DNA from: Thermoanaerobaculia bacterium
GTDB taxonomy: Bacteria > Acidobacteriota > Thermoanaerobaculia > Multivoradales > J023
Direction of reading: 5' to 3'
Length of the DNA stretch: 64,000 bases
Assembly (NCBI GenBank): GCA_028066595.1
Contig: JALCBJ010000001.1
Span: 144,415-208,414 of the forward strand
The number at the start of each line of letters is the position of its first letter. Position 1 is the stretch's first letter. The notes below the pieces were generated by a model that ran no database searches, was not told the origin of the DNA, and worked only from the letters and a program-made list of their open reading frames with translations. Shown one piece after another: positions 18,495 to 29,587 of this stretch. The position numbers were made by a program, and so were the translations under genes.

Positions 18495-19502
18495 ATGATC
18501 TCGTTCGAAATACCCAAGCTGTTCGACTTCGACGTGCCTCTCTTTCCGGAGAGCGCCTCGACCTTCGCGCCGCAGGTAGATGCGCTCTACTTCTTCACCC
18601 TGGCGCTCACCGCGTTCTTCACGCTGTTGATCTTCGTCGGTGTCCTCTTCCTGTTCATCAAGTACCGGCGTAAGTCCGAAGACGAGATGGGCGAGCCTAT
18701 CCACGGCTCCCTGGTGTTGGAGATCGCTTGGTCGATCATCCCGTTCATCATCGTGATGTTCCTCTTCGCCTGGGGCGCCCACGTCTTCCTCGTCGGCATG
18801 CGCACGCCCGAAGACGCCCGCGAGTATCTGGCTACCGGCAAGCAGTGGATGTGGAAGTTCCAGCATCCCGAAGGCCATCGTGAGATCAACACGCTGCACG
18901 TACCGGTTGGCGAGAAGATCAAGTTGACGATGACCTCGGAAGACGTGATCCACAGTTTCTTCGTGCCGGCCTTCCGCGTAAAGCAAGACGTCTTGCCTGG
19001 TCGTTACACGCAGGTATGGTTCGAGGCGACGAAGCCCGGCTCGTATCACCTCTTTTGTACAGAGTACTGTGGGGCCGAGCACTCTCAGATGATCGGCACG
19101 GTCTACGTGATGGAGCCCGATGAGTACGAAGATTGGCTAGCCGGAGGCATTGTCGGCTCCTCGCCAGTCGCGGCGGGTGCCGATCTCTTCCGTCAGTACG
19201 CCTGCAATACCTGCCACGAGAACGAGGACAACTTGCGTGGACCCTCGCTCGTCGGCATCGCGGGTCAGGAAGTACGGCTCGAGGGTGGCGGCACGACCGT
19301 CCGAGACGAGAACTACTTGCGAGAATCCATCTTGCGCCCCTCCTCCAAGATGGTGGAGGGCTACCTGAACCTGATGCCCACCTACCAGGGTCAGATCACC
19401 GAAGAAGGTGTCGCTCATCTGATCGCGTACATCAAGCATCTGGGCCAGGAAGACGAATCGAGCGAAACGGTCGCCAGCGCCGAGACGGCGACGGGCCACT
19501 GA
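18495..19502 (+). CDS. coxB: Cytochrome c oxidase subunit II with fused cytochrome c (caa3 type)
   Basis: Subunit II accepts electrons at a binuclear CuA centre. The 335 residues show two N-terminal membrane helices (about 30-55 and 72-100) and a cupredoxin domain with the CuA ligands H153, C188, C192, H196 and M199. A fused C-terminal cytochrome c domain follows with C237-x-x-C240-H241 and a probable Met ligand in LMPTYQG. The fusion marks a caa3-type oxidase. It starts 4 bp after the SCO gene and ends in TATGH. Confidence 0.96.
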   Translation: MISFEIPKLFDFDVPLFPESASTFAPQVDALYFFTLALTAFFTLLIFVGVLFLFIKYRRKSEDEMGEPIHGSLVLEIAWSIIPFIIVMFLFAWGAHVFLVGMRTPEDAREYLATGKQWMWKFQHPEGHREINTLHVPVGEKIKLTMTSEDVIHSFFVPAFRVKQDVLPGRYTQVWFEATKPGSYHLFCTEYCGAEHSQMIGTVYVMEPDEYEDWLAGGIVGSSPVAAGADLFRQYACNTCHENEDNLRGPSLVGIAGQEVRLEGGGTTVRDENYLRESILRPSSKMVEGYLNLMPTYQGQITEEGVAHLIAYIKHLGQEDESSETVASAETATGH

Positions 19503-19549
19503 TCTGAGGCCTACCCCTTGAAAGACTACTGCGACCTCGCGGAGCAGAC

Positions 19550-21247
<1,698 letters not shown>

Positions 21248-21274
21248 GCTCACTGAGCCCAAGGAGACGGAATC

Positions 21275-21976
21275 TTGTCCTCCGAAGCAGCAGCCCATCC
21301 CAAGGGACTGGCCCATCACTTCGAGACCTTCGAGCAGCAGAAGGAGTCGTCGTTCCTCGGCATGTGGCTCTTCATCTGCCAGGAAGTGATGTTCTTCGGC
21401 GGCGCTTTCGCCGCCTACGTCAACTACCGGGTCATGTATCCGGATGCCATGATCGCCGGCAGCCAACAGCTGAACGTGACGATCGGCGCGGCCAACACCC
21501 TGGTCCTTCTGTGCTCGTCCTTCACCATGGTCTATGCCGTCTGGGCGGCGCAGAGTGGAACCACGAAGTGGGGTTGGTCGAACGGACGCCATATCGTGCT
21601 CGGTCTGGTCGGCACGCTGTTCTTCGGCTCGATCTTCCTCATCGTGAAGTACTTCGAGTACGGCGAGAAGTTCGCCCATCACCTGGTACCTGGCCACGGT
21701 TTCGTGCCGCCGGTTACCAGCATCGACAACCCGGCCGCCACCGAGATCTTCTTCAGTCTGTATTTCGGCATGACCGGTTTGCACGCTCTCCACATGGTGG
21801 TGGGCATGGCGATTATGCTCGTGATGATTCCGCTGGCGCTCAAGGGCAAATGGGATCGCAACAATCACAACTTCGTCGAAGGTTTCGGGCTCTACTGGCA
21901 CTTCGTCGACATCGTGTGGATCTTCCTCTTCCCGTTCCTCTACCTCATCGGTGAGAGCGTCCAGAAGTTCACCTGA
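21275..21976 (+). CDS. coxC: Cytochrome c oxidase subunit III (TTG start)
   Basis: The 233-residue protein has the heme-copper oxidase subunit III fold with about five to seven hydrophobic helices and the conserved FFSLYFGMTGLHALHM and YWHFVDIVWIFLFP segments. Translation starts at TTG 21275 with AAGGAGA upstream, so the start codon is unusual but the ribosome site is strong. It lies between coxA and coxD. Confidence 0.95.
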   Translation: MSSEAAAHPKGLAHHFETFEQQKESSFLGMWLFICQEVMFFGGAFAAYVNYRVMYPDAMIAGSQQLNVTIGAANTLVLLCSSFTMVYAVWAAQSGTTKWGWSNGRHIVLGLVGTLFFGSIFLIVKYFEYGEKFAHHLVPGHGFVPPVTSIDNPAATEIFFSLYFGMTGLHALHMVVGMAIMLVMIPLALKGKWDRNNHNFVEGFGLYWHFVDIVWIFLFPFLYLIGESVQKFT

Positions 21977-22011
21977 CCGCTATCCGACCCCGCTCATCCA
22001 AGGAAAGACCG

Positions 22012-22353
22012 ATGTCCGAGCAAGCACATACTGCTGACCACCATGGGGACCACGAGCACGAGCATCGGCTCATGCCCCACGTTCTGAACCTGCTCGCGCT
22101 CTTCGTGCTGACCGCCCTGACGTACGGTGTGGCGCTCATCCACCTCGGCGAGCCCTGGGCCGACCTGGTTGCCCTCGCCATCGCCATGCTGAAAGCGTCC
22201 TTGGTGATCCTCATTTTCATGCACGTCAAGGAATCCAGCGGCCTGGTGAAGGTGGCAGCCTTCAGCGGCTTCTTCTGGGTCTTTCTCTTCTTTTTCTATC
22301 TCTGGGCCGACGTCGTCAGCCGCGATACGTGGACGACATTCTCTCCGTTCTGA
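22012..22353 (+). CDS. coxD: Cytochrome c oxidase subunit IV family protein
   Basis: The 113 residues form three membrane helices (about 24-45, 48-70, 78-103) typical of the small bacterial subunit IV that stabilises the oxidase. Its first 20 residues are His-rich (HTADHHGDHEHEH), the N-terminal counterpart of the His-ending tails in the act genes. It is the last gene of the operon, and a perfect terminator follows 23 bp after the stop. Confidence 0.93.
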   Translation: MSEQAHTADHHGDHEHEHRLMPHVLNLLALFVLTALTYGVALIHLGEPWADLVALAIAMLKASLVILIFMHVKESSGLVKVAAFSGFFWVFLFFFYLWADVVSRDTWTTFSPF

Positions 22354-22376
22354 CCTCGAACGGATCGAGATCAGTC

Positions 22377-22402
22377 AAAGGCCGGGCTCTGTCCCGGCCT
22401 TT
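22377..22402 (+). terminator. Intrinsic terminator of the respiratory operon
   Basis: A perfect 10-bp stem (22377-22386 with 22393-22402) closes a 6-nt loop, with AAA before and TTT/CTCGTT after. It ends the roughly 13-kb actA-coxD operon. Confidence 0.85.
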
Positions 22403-22510
22403 CTCGTTGGGGCGGGAGAGGAGAGAAGGCCGGTCGCTTGAAACTCTGATCGGCGGTCGTGTCGGAGGTGGTCCGAGATACGACTCACTCCCAACCTCGG
22501 GCGCGGCAAC

Positions 22511-23629
22511 GTGACCCACCTCTGGCTGATCCCATTGGTGGTGGCCACGGGCCTCGGCGTAGTGCTTTCCGGAGTGTTGCTCTCCCCTCCCCTCGGCCGT
22601 CGCATTCCGAATCGTTGGCTCGGAGTTCTCTGTGCCCTCGCATCGGTCTTCCTGATCGAGCAAGGCCTCACGCCGTTCGGCTGGCTGCGTCTGGTTCCCC
22701 ACCTCGCTGCCGCCTCATATGGTGTGCCGTTCTTGGTGGGGCCCGTCGTGCTCCTCTACTGCCGAGCCTTGGGAGGACAAGGTACCTTGCGTTGGGTACA
22801 TCTGGGCTACGCACTCCCGTTCCTCGGGTTCCTGGCAGCACAGATTCCGTTCTACAGACTTTCTGCAGCTGAGAAAACATCGATCATCATCAACTCCCTG
22901 GAAACGGGAGATTACTTCCTTTCGTCACGACATCTCGTGGTGACAGGTGCACAGCTCGTGGTCTCGATCGTCTTTTTCTGGGCCATCCATCGTACCCACG
23001 GAGCTGGAGACGAGGACGGAAACTGGACCTACGAGCGAATCCGAACGGCATGGATTCGCCGGGTCACCCAGCTCTACGGCGGATTCGTACTTTGTCTCGG
23101 GGCCTATTGGGTCAGCCTCATGACCGGCCGCTACTTCGCACTGCTCTGCTTCGTTCTCGGACTGTCGATGATGACTCACCTACTCATCATCGCGTTGTGG
23201 GCATTGCAGAGACCAGAGATAGTTCACGGAGCGCTTCGCACGCCCAGAGAGCCCCAATACGCCACCTCGGGGCTCACGGACGAAGCGCTCCGACAATATG
23301 TCGAGAGGCTGAAGAAAGTCATGGAGACAGAGCGGCTCTATCTCGACCCCCATCTTCGAGCCGGCCAGGTGGCGGACGCAGCGAGGATGGCGCGCCATCA
23401 CCTATCCCAAGCGTTGAATCAACAACTAGGGATCAACTTCGCAAGATTCGTCAACGGCTACCGTATCGACTTGGCGAAGACGCTGCTACGGAGCAAGCCG
23501 CGCCTCGGAGTGCTCGAAATCGCCCATCGCGTAGGCTTCAACAGCAAGAATGCCTTTCAAGCAGCGTTCAAGCGCCATTGCGGGACCAGTCCCAGCGAGT
23601 TCCGCCGGCCGCAGAAGGGTGAAACTTAA
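22511..23629 (+). CDS. AraC-family regulator with N-terminal membrane sensor
   Basis: The 372-residue protein has about seven hydrophobic helices in residues 5-235 and a C-terminal AraC/XylS double helix-turn-helix (about 265-368). The latter carries the typical IAHRVGFNSKNAFQAAFKRHCGTSPSEFR block. It is a membrane-bound transcription factor whose signal is unknown. It starts at GTG 22511 with no evident Shine-Dalgarno, so the start is uncertain. The next gene, a small secreted SnoaL-like protein, is 67 bp downstream and may be a target. Confidence 0.9.
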   Translation: MTHLWLIPLVVATGLGVVLSGVLLSPPLGRRIPNRWLGVLCALASVFLIEQGLTPFGWLRLVPHLAAASYGVPFLVGPVVLLYCRALGGQGTLRWVHLGYALPFLGFLAAQIPFYRLSAAEKTSIIINSLETGDYFLSSRHLVVTGAQLVVSIVFFWAIHRTHGAGDEDGNWTYERIRTAWIRRVTQLYGGFVLCLGAYWVSLMTGRYFALLCFVLGLSMMTHLLIIALWALQRPEIVHGALRTPREPQYATSGLTDEALRQYVERLKKVMETERLYLDPHLRAGQVADAARMARHHLSQALNQQLGINFARFVNGYRIDLAKTLLRSKPRLGVLEIAHRVGFNSKNAFQAAFKRHCGTSPSEFRRPQKGET

Positions 23630-23696
23630 GAAAACGGGTCGCGGGGAGCGCGATCCACGGGGTCAACTGCGGTCTCATCAACCAAGGAGACAGTCC

Positions 23697-24179
23697 ATGT
23701 ATCGCAGTTTCGTCATTCTCGTCAGCCTTCTCGTCGCAATGATCCTGGGTCTCTCGGTCGACGTCGCTGGTGATACCGGATTTCGGCCCGAGCAGGTCCG
23801 CGAGGTCATCAAATCCAACAATGAGCGCTTCTCGGAGGGCTTTCGTAGCGGCGACGCGCGGATCATCGCCAGCAACTACGCGAAGGACGCGATCTTGATG
23901 CAGCCCGGCAAGGACTTTCGCGTGGGACGGGACTCCATCCTCGAATTCTGGCGGGGGTCCATGAGCGTGATCACCGACATGAAGCTGACCGTGCACAGCT
24001 TGAACGGTACTCGAGACGTGATCTATGAAACTGGGATCGTCGATACCTGGGTCCGCAGCGACGCTGGCGGGCTCGTCGTCGTGCGAGACAAGTACGTCAA
24101 TGTTTGGAGACTTCAGAACGACGGCCAGTACAAGATCGCAGTCGATATCTGGAATCGTCGACCCAACCCCGAGGAATGA
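23697..24179 (+). CDS. Secreted SnoaL/DUF4440-like protein
   Basis: From ATG 23697 (AAGGAGA six bases upstream) the product is 160 residues: a signal peptide (about 1-25) and an NTF2-like cone domain of the SnoaL/DUF4440 type. FSEGFRSGDARIIASNYAKDAILMQPG and FWRGSM are characteristic segments. Family members are diverse and often not enzymes, so no substrate is claimed. The longer open frame starting at 23550 overlaps the AraC gene and lacks a ribosome site. A small hairpin lies after the stop. Confidence 0.85.
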   Translation: MYRSFVILVSLLVAMILGLSVDVAGDTGFRPEQVREVIKSNNERFSEGFRSGDARIIASNYAKDAILMQPGKDFRVGRDSILEFWRGSMSVITDMKLTVHSLNGTRDVIYETGIVDTWVRSDAGGLVVVRDKYVNVWRLQNDGQYKIAVDIWNRRPNPEE

Positions 24180-24238
24180 CCTGAGCACCGGGTTCGTTCT
24201 CTTCCGCGATCCTGCCGACCGGGCGAATCGTGACCGCG

Positions 24239-24258
24239 CGCCGGGCATCGTCCCGGCG
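24239..24258 (+). terminator. Probable terminator after the SnoaL-like gene
   Basis: A 7-bp GC stem (CGCCGGG with CCCGGCG) has a 6-nt loop and is followed by TTTG. It lies 60 bp after the stop. Confidence 0.5.
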
Positions 24259-24333
24259 TTTGTCGTGGTGAGAGGGGAACCCCTTGCATCGAGAAGAGCA
24301 AGAACGGTCAAGTGGGCTCCGGAGGTTCGGTGC

Positions 24334-24339
24334 TAGCTT
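24334..24339 (+). promoter_or_regulatory. Putative -10 element of a leaderless transcript
   Basis: TAGCTT lies exactly 6 nt before the ATG at 24346. GGAGG at 24321-24325 is 20 nt away, too far for normal initiation. Confidence 0.4.
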
Positions 24340-24345
24340 GAGCAC

Positions 24346-25264
24346 ATGACCGGAGCGGCACACTCTCCCTCGACCCGTCGAGACTATGAAGAGCGCGTTC
24401 TGCGGGTTCTCGTCCACGTCCAGAACCATCTCGACGAGGATCTCGCGTTGGATCGACTGGCGTCGATCGCCTGCTTCTCGCCGTTTCATTTTCATCGGGT
24501 GTTCCGCGGCCTGGTCGGCGAGTCGGTTCGACAGTACGTGCGCCGATTGCGCTTGGAACGGGCCGCCCATCGGCTCAAGCACGGGAGCCGAGCCGTGGTC
24601 GAGATCGCTTTGGAGGCCGGCTACGAGGCGCATGAGTCGTTCACCCGCTCGTTTCATGGCGCGTTTGGGTGCTCTCCTCGCGAGTTTCGTACCGGGAACC
24701 GATCGAGCCGCTTGGCGTCCGGCGTGGGCGCGCACTACGAAAACGTCGAATCCATCGAGCTGTTCCGAGATACCGAAACGGAGGTAGAAGAGATGAACGT
24801 CGAAATCCGCGATGTCGAGCACTTGCGCGTTGCGTTCCTTCGTCATGTGGGGCCCTACGACGGCGTGGGTGAAACATGGGAACGACTGACCGACTGGGCA
24901 GGTCGTGAGTGCTTGTTCGGTCCGGGCACTCACTATTTCGGACGATGTTGGGACGATCCCGAGGTGACGCCACCGGAACGCCTGCGCTACGACGCGTGCG
25001 TCACGGTGAGCTCCGAGATCCGCCCCGGGGGCGACATCGGCGTCGACACGGTGGCAGCAGGGTCGCTATGCGGTGGCGCTTCACGAGGGCCCCTACGCCC
25101 GGATGAACGAGACCTACGCCGAGTTGCTCGGGCTGTGGTTTCCAAACCGGGGGCTGGTGCCGGGAGACCCGCCGTCGCTCGAGTTCTACTTGAACGACCC
25201 GGAATCCACCGACCCCGAAGACTTGCTTACCGAGGTCCACATGCCGATCACCAAGGAGCCCTGA
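24346..25264 (+). pseudogene. AraC-family regulator with GyrI-like effector domain, frameshifted
   Basis: Residues 1-120 are an AraC helix-turn-helix domain (LDRLASIACFSPFHFHRVFRG; ALEAGYEAHESFTRSFHGAFG). A GyrI-like ligand-binding domain follows from about residue 150. At about 25051-25057 the frame breaks. The rest of the GyrI domain (RYAVALHEGPYARMNETYAELLG to KEP) continues in another frame and stops at 25264. One extra G near 25053 explains it, and removing it gives a normal 305-residue protein. It may be a real mutation or a sequence error. The apparent 517-residue fusion with the next gene is an artefact of this shift. Confidence 0.8.
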
Positions 25265-25266
25265 CT

Positions 25267-25899
25267 GTGTCGAGCAAAGCGAAACCGAAACTCAACCTGC
25301 TGCAGCAGTTCAAGCAGGAATACAGCACACCCAAGTCGCCTCGTCTGTTGGAGATCGGACCTGCCAAGTACTGCGTGGTCAGAGGTCACGGGGCGCCGGG
25401 CAGCGAGCTGTTTCAAGAGCGGTTGGGGGCACTCTACGCCATCGTCTACACTTTGAAGTTCGCATCGAAAGACGCCGGTAGAGACTTCGTGGTTTCGAAG
25501 CTCGAGGGACTGTACGGCGTCGACGGCCAGGAGCTGGACCAGCTGCAGGAGCTGCCTCCCGAACGATGGAACTGGCGTTTGATGATCCGGGTGCCGGAGT
25601 TCGCCACACAGGACGATCTGTCCCAGGCCGTTCGCACCCTGCGCGAGAAGGGCAAAGAAGGTGACTTCGAAGGCGTATCGCTCGAGACCTACGACGAGGG
25701 CAGCTGCATCCAGATGCTCCATGTCGGAGCGTACGAGGACGAGGAACGGACATTGGCCGAGATGAGAGCGTTCGCTGAATCGGAGGGCTGGGCGCCGCAT
25801 CTCTGGCACCACGAGATCTACCTCAGCGATCCGCGCCGGGTACCCGCTGAACGACTCAGGACCATCCTCCGACAGCCCGTCGTATCAGCTGTCGTCTGA
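25267..25899 (+). CDS. GyrI-like small-molecule-binding domain protein
   Basis: The 210-residue protein starts at GTG 25267 with AAGGAG eight bases upstream, right after the stop of the frameshifted AraC-GyrI gene. It is a stand-alone GyrI-like (SOUL/GyrI superfamily) protein of the longer type with YCVVRGHGAPGS near the start and HLWHHEIYLSDPRRVPAERLRTILRQPV at the end. Family members bind or hydrolyse small molecules, and the ligand here is unknown. The tandem arrangement with an AraC-GyrI regulator suggests a shared ligand or resistance function. Confidence 0.85.
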   Translation: MSSKAKPKLNLLQQFKQEYSTPKSPRLLEIGPAKYCVVRGHGAPGSELFQERLGALYAIVYTLKFASKDAGRDFVVSKLEGLYGVDGQELDQLQELPPERWNWRLMIRVPEFATQDDLSQAVRTLREKGKEGDFEGVSLETYDEGSCIQMLHVGAYEDEERTLAEMRAFAESEGWAPHLWHHEIYLSDPRRVPAERLRTILRQPVVSAVV

Positions 25900-25919
25900 A
25901 GCGAGGCTGATCGCGTGGC

Positions 25920-28397
25920 TCACTCCTCCCGTAGCACCACCATTGGGTCCACGCGGCTGGCGCGGAGCGCCGGCAGGCTACAGGCCGCAGCGGCGATGCC
26001 AGCAAGAAGAAGAGCCGCTGGAACGAGAAGAAGAGGATCGGCTGGGTCCACTCCGTAGAGCACCTCGTCGAGGCCGATCCAGCGTCCGACGGTCCAGGCC
26101 GCGAACCCGCCCACCGTGAGTCCCAGGCCGGCAGTCAACAGGCCTTCGCGCAAAACACTCCGCACCAGCCGGCCTCGATCTGCCCCGAGCGCAATTCGAA
26201 TGCCGAGCTCCCGCACCCGCGCATTGACCCGATAGGCCATCACGCCGTAGATGCCGATCGACGCCAGCGCAAGAGAGAGCAGGGCGAAAAGAGTCATCAA
26301 CACCGAGCCGAATCGGCTACGAGCCGTTTGACGGTCGAAGCTGTCCGAAAGGGTGCCGACCCGAAAAACAGGCATCTCGGCATGCACCTGCTCGAGCCGG
26401 CTCTGGAGTACAGGCAGAATCGTCGATGGCGAAGCGCCCTCCTCCATGCGAACGATGCCGGCGAGCGACCTCCGCGGCCACTGCGATAGCGGGAGGTAGA
26501 GGTCTGGGTCTTCAGCAACCCGCTCTGGGTCGGGTACCAGGGTCCGATGACGAACGTCGCCCACCAAACCGATGACCTCGATCCATGGATCCTCGGCCGG
26601 ATCGGCCGCCGCAGCGTCGAGCTCCTGCTGGCTCGCTGGGGGCCCAAGCTTGAACCGCAAGCCGATCGGATCGTCGACCTCCGGCCACAACGTCGCCGCC
26701 AGACGACCTGATAGGACGGCCACGGGTGTCGAATCGTGGGCGACGCCATCGAAGCTGCGACCGCGGACGATCGGTAGCTGGAGTGCCTCGAAATATTCGG
26801 AAGACACCACGTGCCGATACGTTCGGGCGCCGCCACTGTAGGGCTCGTTCGGCCGCGGATCCGCACCCTCCGCACTCACCACGGTGGCGCTGAAGCCGCC
26901 TCGCAAGGGCGTGTCGCTCGAAAGAGCAACCGTAGCGACGCCGGGCAGCTCAGCCGCCGTTTCACGGACCTGCCGACGCAGAGCCTCGCGGGCCGGATCT
27001 TGGGTCGCCGGCGCCTCTCTCTCGCCCACGTCCGGAATGATCACGCGGAAGACCGCCGCCTGGGGATCGAATCCTGGGTCGATACGCGTCATCGAACGCC
27101 AGCTCGCCAGGGTTGCCAGGGACCCCACGGAAACCATCAAGGCCAACGCCACCTCCGCTGCCAGCAACCAACGTCGGGCGCCGCCCGATCTGCCCTCTCC
27201 CGCCGTCGAACCCTGGCGCAGCAGCTCGGGCGAGCCGTCCATCTCGCTGCGAAAAGCTGTCGACAGTCCGAGGACGCCTCCGACGACCAGTGCCAACGCC
27301 AGTGCCAGACCCGCCACCGCTCCGTTGATCTCCACAGCTGCAAAGGCGGGCAGCTCTACTGGACTGAGTCGCACCAGGACCACCGTGCCCCAGCTCGCGA
27401 GCAGCAAGCCGAGCCCACCACCGAGCAACCCCAGAACCGCTGCCTCCGCCACCCGCCAGCCCAGTATGTGTCGGCCAGCGGCCCCGAGAGCCAAGCGGAT
27501 CGCGACCTGACGACGCTGGCGCACGCGGTGGACGAGCAACAGGTTGGCCACGTTGGCGCAAGCGATCATCAGTAGCAGAGCCACCGCTGCCAGGAGGAGT
27601 GTCACCGGCCGTGTCAGATCACCCACCATGGTCTCTCGGAGCGACGCTGCCACGGCGCTGTAGCCGGTGTTCTCCTCGGAATATTCCATTTCGAGCTGGA
27701 GGAATACCGAGCTGAGCTGGTCGTTGGCCACCGCGAGTGATACGTCGGGCGCGAGCCGCCCGACAGCGCTCAAAAACCGACTGCCACGATCCCAGCGCTC
27801 GGGATCTTGATCCTCGAGCCTGAACCACACGGAGCTGTTCTCGGATAGGCCGGCAAAGCCGGGAGGCATCACTCCGACGACCTGATGTGCTTCTCCGTCG
27901 AAGGTCAGCGATCGGTCGAGGACGCCCGGGTCGCTGCCGAAGCTCCGGAGCCACAAGGAATGCGCGATCATGACCTCACGGTCGCCACCCTGCGAGAATC
28001 CTGGACCGAGGACCGGGTGGACGCGTAGCGTGTCGAAGTAGTCACCCATGACCCACTCTCCCGCGAGCAGCTCCGCGCGCTCCCTGCCGGACCAGATGGC
28101 CGAGGAATCGGAGAAGGCCGCTACGGCTTCGAATGCCGACACACTCGCCTTCAGGTCCTGAAAATCGGGATAGGAGAGGCTTCTCTGTTCCACGGCGTCG
28201 CCACGTCGAACGGTCGAGACGATAGACACCAGCGCGTCGGCCTCGGGATAGGGAAGGGGCCTCAGCATCACGGCGTCCACCAAGCTGAGGAGGGCAGCGT
28301 TGGCCCCCAAACCCAGTCCGAGAGTGAGGATCACGGAGACGGCGAAGCCGGGTCGGTGGAACAGGGAGCGAAGGACGAAAGGTAGGTCTCGCAGCAT
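25920..28397 (-). CDS. Orphan ABC-type permease (ADOP, MacB/FtsX fold)
   Basis: The 825-residue protein repeats the MacB unit: a membrane helix, a periplasmic domain and an FtsX-type domain, twice. Hydrophobic blocks lie near residues 20-42, 270-295, 325-345, 365-385, 415-435, 700-725, 755-780 and 790-810. The N-terminus ALLSLVDAVMLRPLPYP and the C-terminal FALLSLALASIGIYGVMAYRV...RELGIRIALGAD are diagnostic of the acidobacterial duplicated orphan permease family. No ATPase gene is adjacent, as is typical of these orphans. The substrate is unknown. Confidence 0.92.
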   Translation of the reverse strand: MLRDLPFVLRSLFHRPGFAVSVILTLGLGLGANAALLSLVDAVMLRPLPYPEADALVSIVSTVRRGDAVEQRSLSYPDFQDLKASVSAFEAVAAFSDSSAIWSGRERAELLAGEWVMGDYFDTLRVHPVLGPGFSQGGDREVMIAHSLWLRSFGSDPGVLDRSLTFDGEAHQVVGVMPPGFAGLSENSSVWFRLEDQDPERWDRGSRFLSAVGRLAPDVSLAVANDQLSSVFLQLEMEYSEENTGYSAVAASLRETMVGDLTRPVTLLLAAVALLLMIACANVANLLLVHRVRQRRQVAIRLALGAAGRHILGWRVAEAAVLGLLGGGLGLLLASWGTVVLVRLSPVELPAFAAVEINGAVAGLALALALVVGGVLGLSTAFRSEMDGSPELLRQGSTAGEGRSGGARRWLLAAEVALALMVSVGSLATLASWRSMTRIDPGFDPQAAVFRVIIPDVGEREAPATQDPAREALRRQVRETAAELPGVATVALSSDTPLRGGFSATVVSAEGADPRPNEPYSGGARTYRHVVSSEYFEALQLPIVRGRSFDGVAHDSTPVAVLSGRLAATLWPEVDDPIGLRFKLGPPASQQELDAAAADPAEDPWIEVIGLVGDVRHRTLVPDPERVAEDPDLYLPLSQWPRRSLAGIVRMEEGASPSTILPVLQSRLEQVHAEMPVFRVGTLSDSFDRQTARSRFGSVLMTLFALLSLALASIGIYGVMAYRVNARVRELGIRIALGADRGRLVRSVLREGLLTAGLGLTVGGFAAWTVGRWIGLDEVLYGVDPADPLLLVPAALLLAGIAAAACSLPALRASRVDPMVVLREE

Positions 28398-28608
28398 GAT
28401 GTTTCAAGGTCCCTGCAATGGCGATACCAGCGTTTGTGGCCCAGTTTCCGGTCAAGAGGACCTGAAGATCATCGGAGCTGCGTCCGCCCGCGAACGGAGT
28501 CGTCCCGAATCTGAAAACACCGCCCGATGCCGAAATCGATAGCAGGGCACTCTTTGGGCTGATCCTCGCGCGCAACAAGCGCACCTGGTCGGTAGGATCG
28601 CGATCCTG

Positions 28609-29361
28609 ATGGCGACGGAACCCAAAAAGAGCTCAGGTCCAGCCGAGGGGCTTGAGCCGCAACATGACCGTGTGCCCAAGCGGGTTTGGCTCTGGTGGAG
28701 CTCGGGCAAGGACAGCGCATGGACGCTACACCGTCTGCGCTCGAATCCCGAAGTAGCCGTCGAACGTCTCGTCACCACCATCACCCCTCACTTCGGCCGC
28801 GTCGCCATTCACGGTACTCGCATCGAGGTCCTGCAGGCGCAGGCCGAAGCCGTCGGACTACCGCTCGAGACCGTAGAGCTTCCCTACCCATGCACCAACG
28901 ATGACTACCTCGACGCAGTAGCTCCATTGCTGCAGAGGGCCGCGAGCCGATCCGTCGATCAAATGGCGTTCGGCGATCTCTTCCTCGAAGACATCCGTGA
29001 GTACCGCGAGACACTCTTCGCCGGAACCGGGATCGAGCCCATCTTTCCGCTCTGGCAGGAAGACACGAACGCCGTCGCTGCGGACATGTTGCGATCAGGG
29101 CTCGAAGCCTACGTCACCACACTCGACCCCCAACGGGTCGATCCATCGTTGGCCGGCGTCCGGTACGACGACGACTTTCTACGCGGGTTGCCGGACGACG
29201 TCGATCCCTGCGGTGAGAACGGTGAGTTCCATACCTGCGTCGCCGCCGGGCCGATGATGGCTCACCGTCTCGACCTGGAGCGGGGCGAGATCGTCGAACG
29301 GGGTGGCTTCGTCTACGCGGACCTCTTCGCTAGCCACCTCGGCTCGAAGGAAGGCACGTGA
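28609..29361 (+). CDS. Adenine nucleotide alpha-hydrolase / diphthine-ammonia ligase family
   Basis: The 250-residue protein belongs to the ATP-pyrophosphatase family related to Dph6. It has the P-loop-like SSGKDSAW at about residues 29-36 and the conserved FGDLFLEDIREYRE and GENGEFHTCV motifs. In eukaryotes the domain amidates diphthine, but bacteria lack that substrate, so the reaction here is unknown. It is cytoplasmic. The start at 28609 has no Shine-Dalgarno, and ATG 28663 is an alternative. A TAGGAT hexamer lies 10 nt before the ATG. Confidence 0.88.
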   Translation: MATEPKKSSGPAEGLEPQHDRVPKRVWLWWSSGKDSAWTLHRLRSNPEVAVERLVTTITPHFGRVAIHGTRIEVLQAQAEAVGLPLETVELPYPCTNDDYLDAVAPLLQRAASRSVDQMAFGDLFLEDIREYRETLFAGTGIEPIFPLWQEDTNAVAADMLRSGLEAYVTTLDPQRVDPSLAGVRYDDDFLRGLPDDVDPCGENGEFHTCVAAGPMMAHRLDLERGEIVERGGFVYADLFASHLGSKEGT

Positions 29362-29587
29362 AGGTCCGGACCGTCGAGCTCCCCGGAACCAAGCCCCCGT
29401 CGCCGAGCATCACGGACATTCGAGCGTGAATCCTCAGCCCGGCGATCGCGCGGCGGACCCGCAGAGCCCGCTGCTGATCACGCGGGACGTGCGGCCTGGA
29501 TGCCGAGGGACGACCAGTGCCGGCACGAGGTGGCCTCCGGCGACTCCCTTCGGTACCCTACTGGCTGGCCAACCGTGAAGCGAGCCG

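Noticed and set aside
24346-25899. A single 517-residue AraC-GyrI-GyrI fusion protein
   Set aside because: The middle 60 residues are nonsense, and the GyrI half continues in another frame. The second protein has its own GTG and ribosome site.
29362-29587. Possible 50-codon ORF from GTG near 29426
   Set aside because: It has no conserved features and no Shine-Dalgarno.
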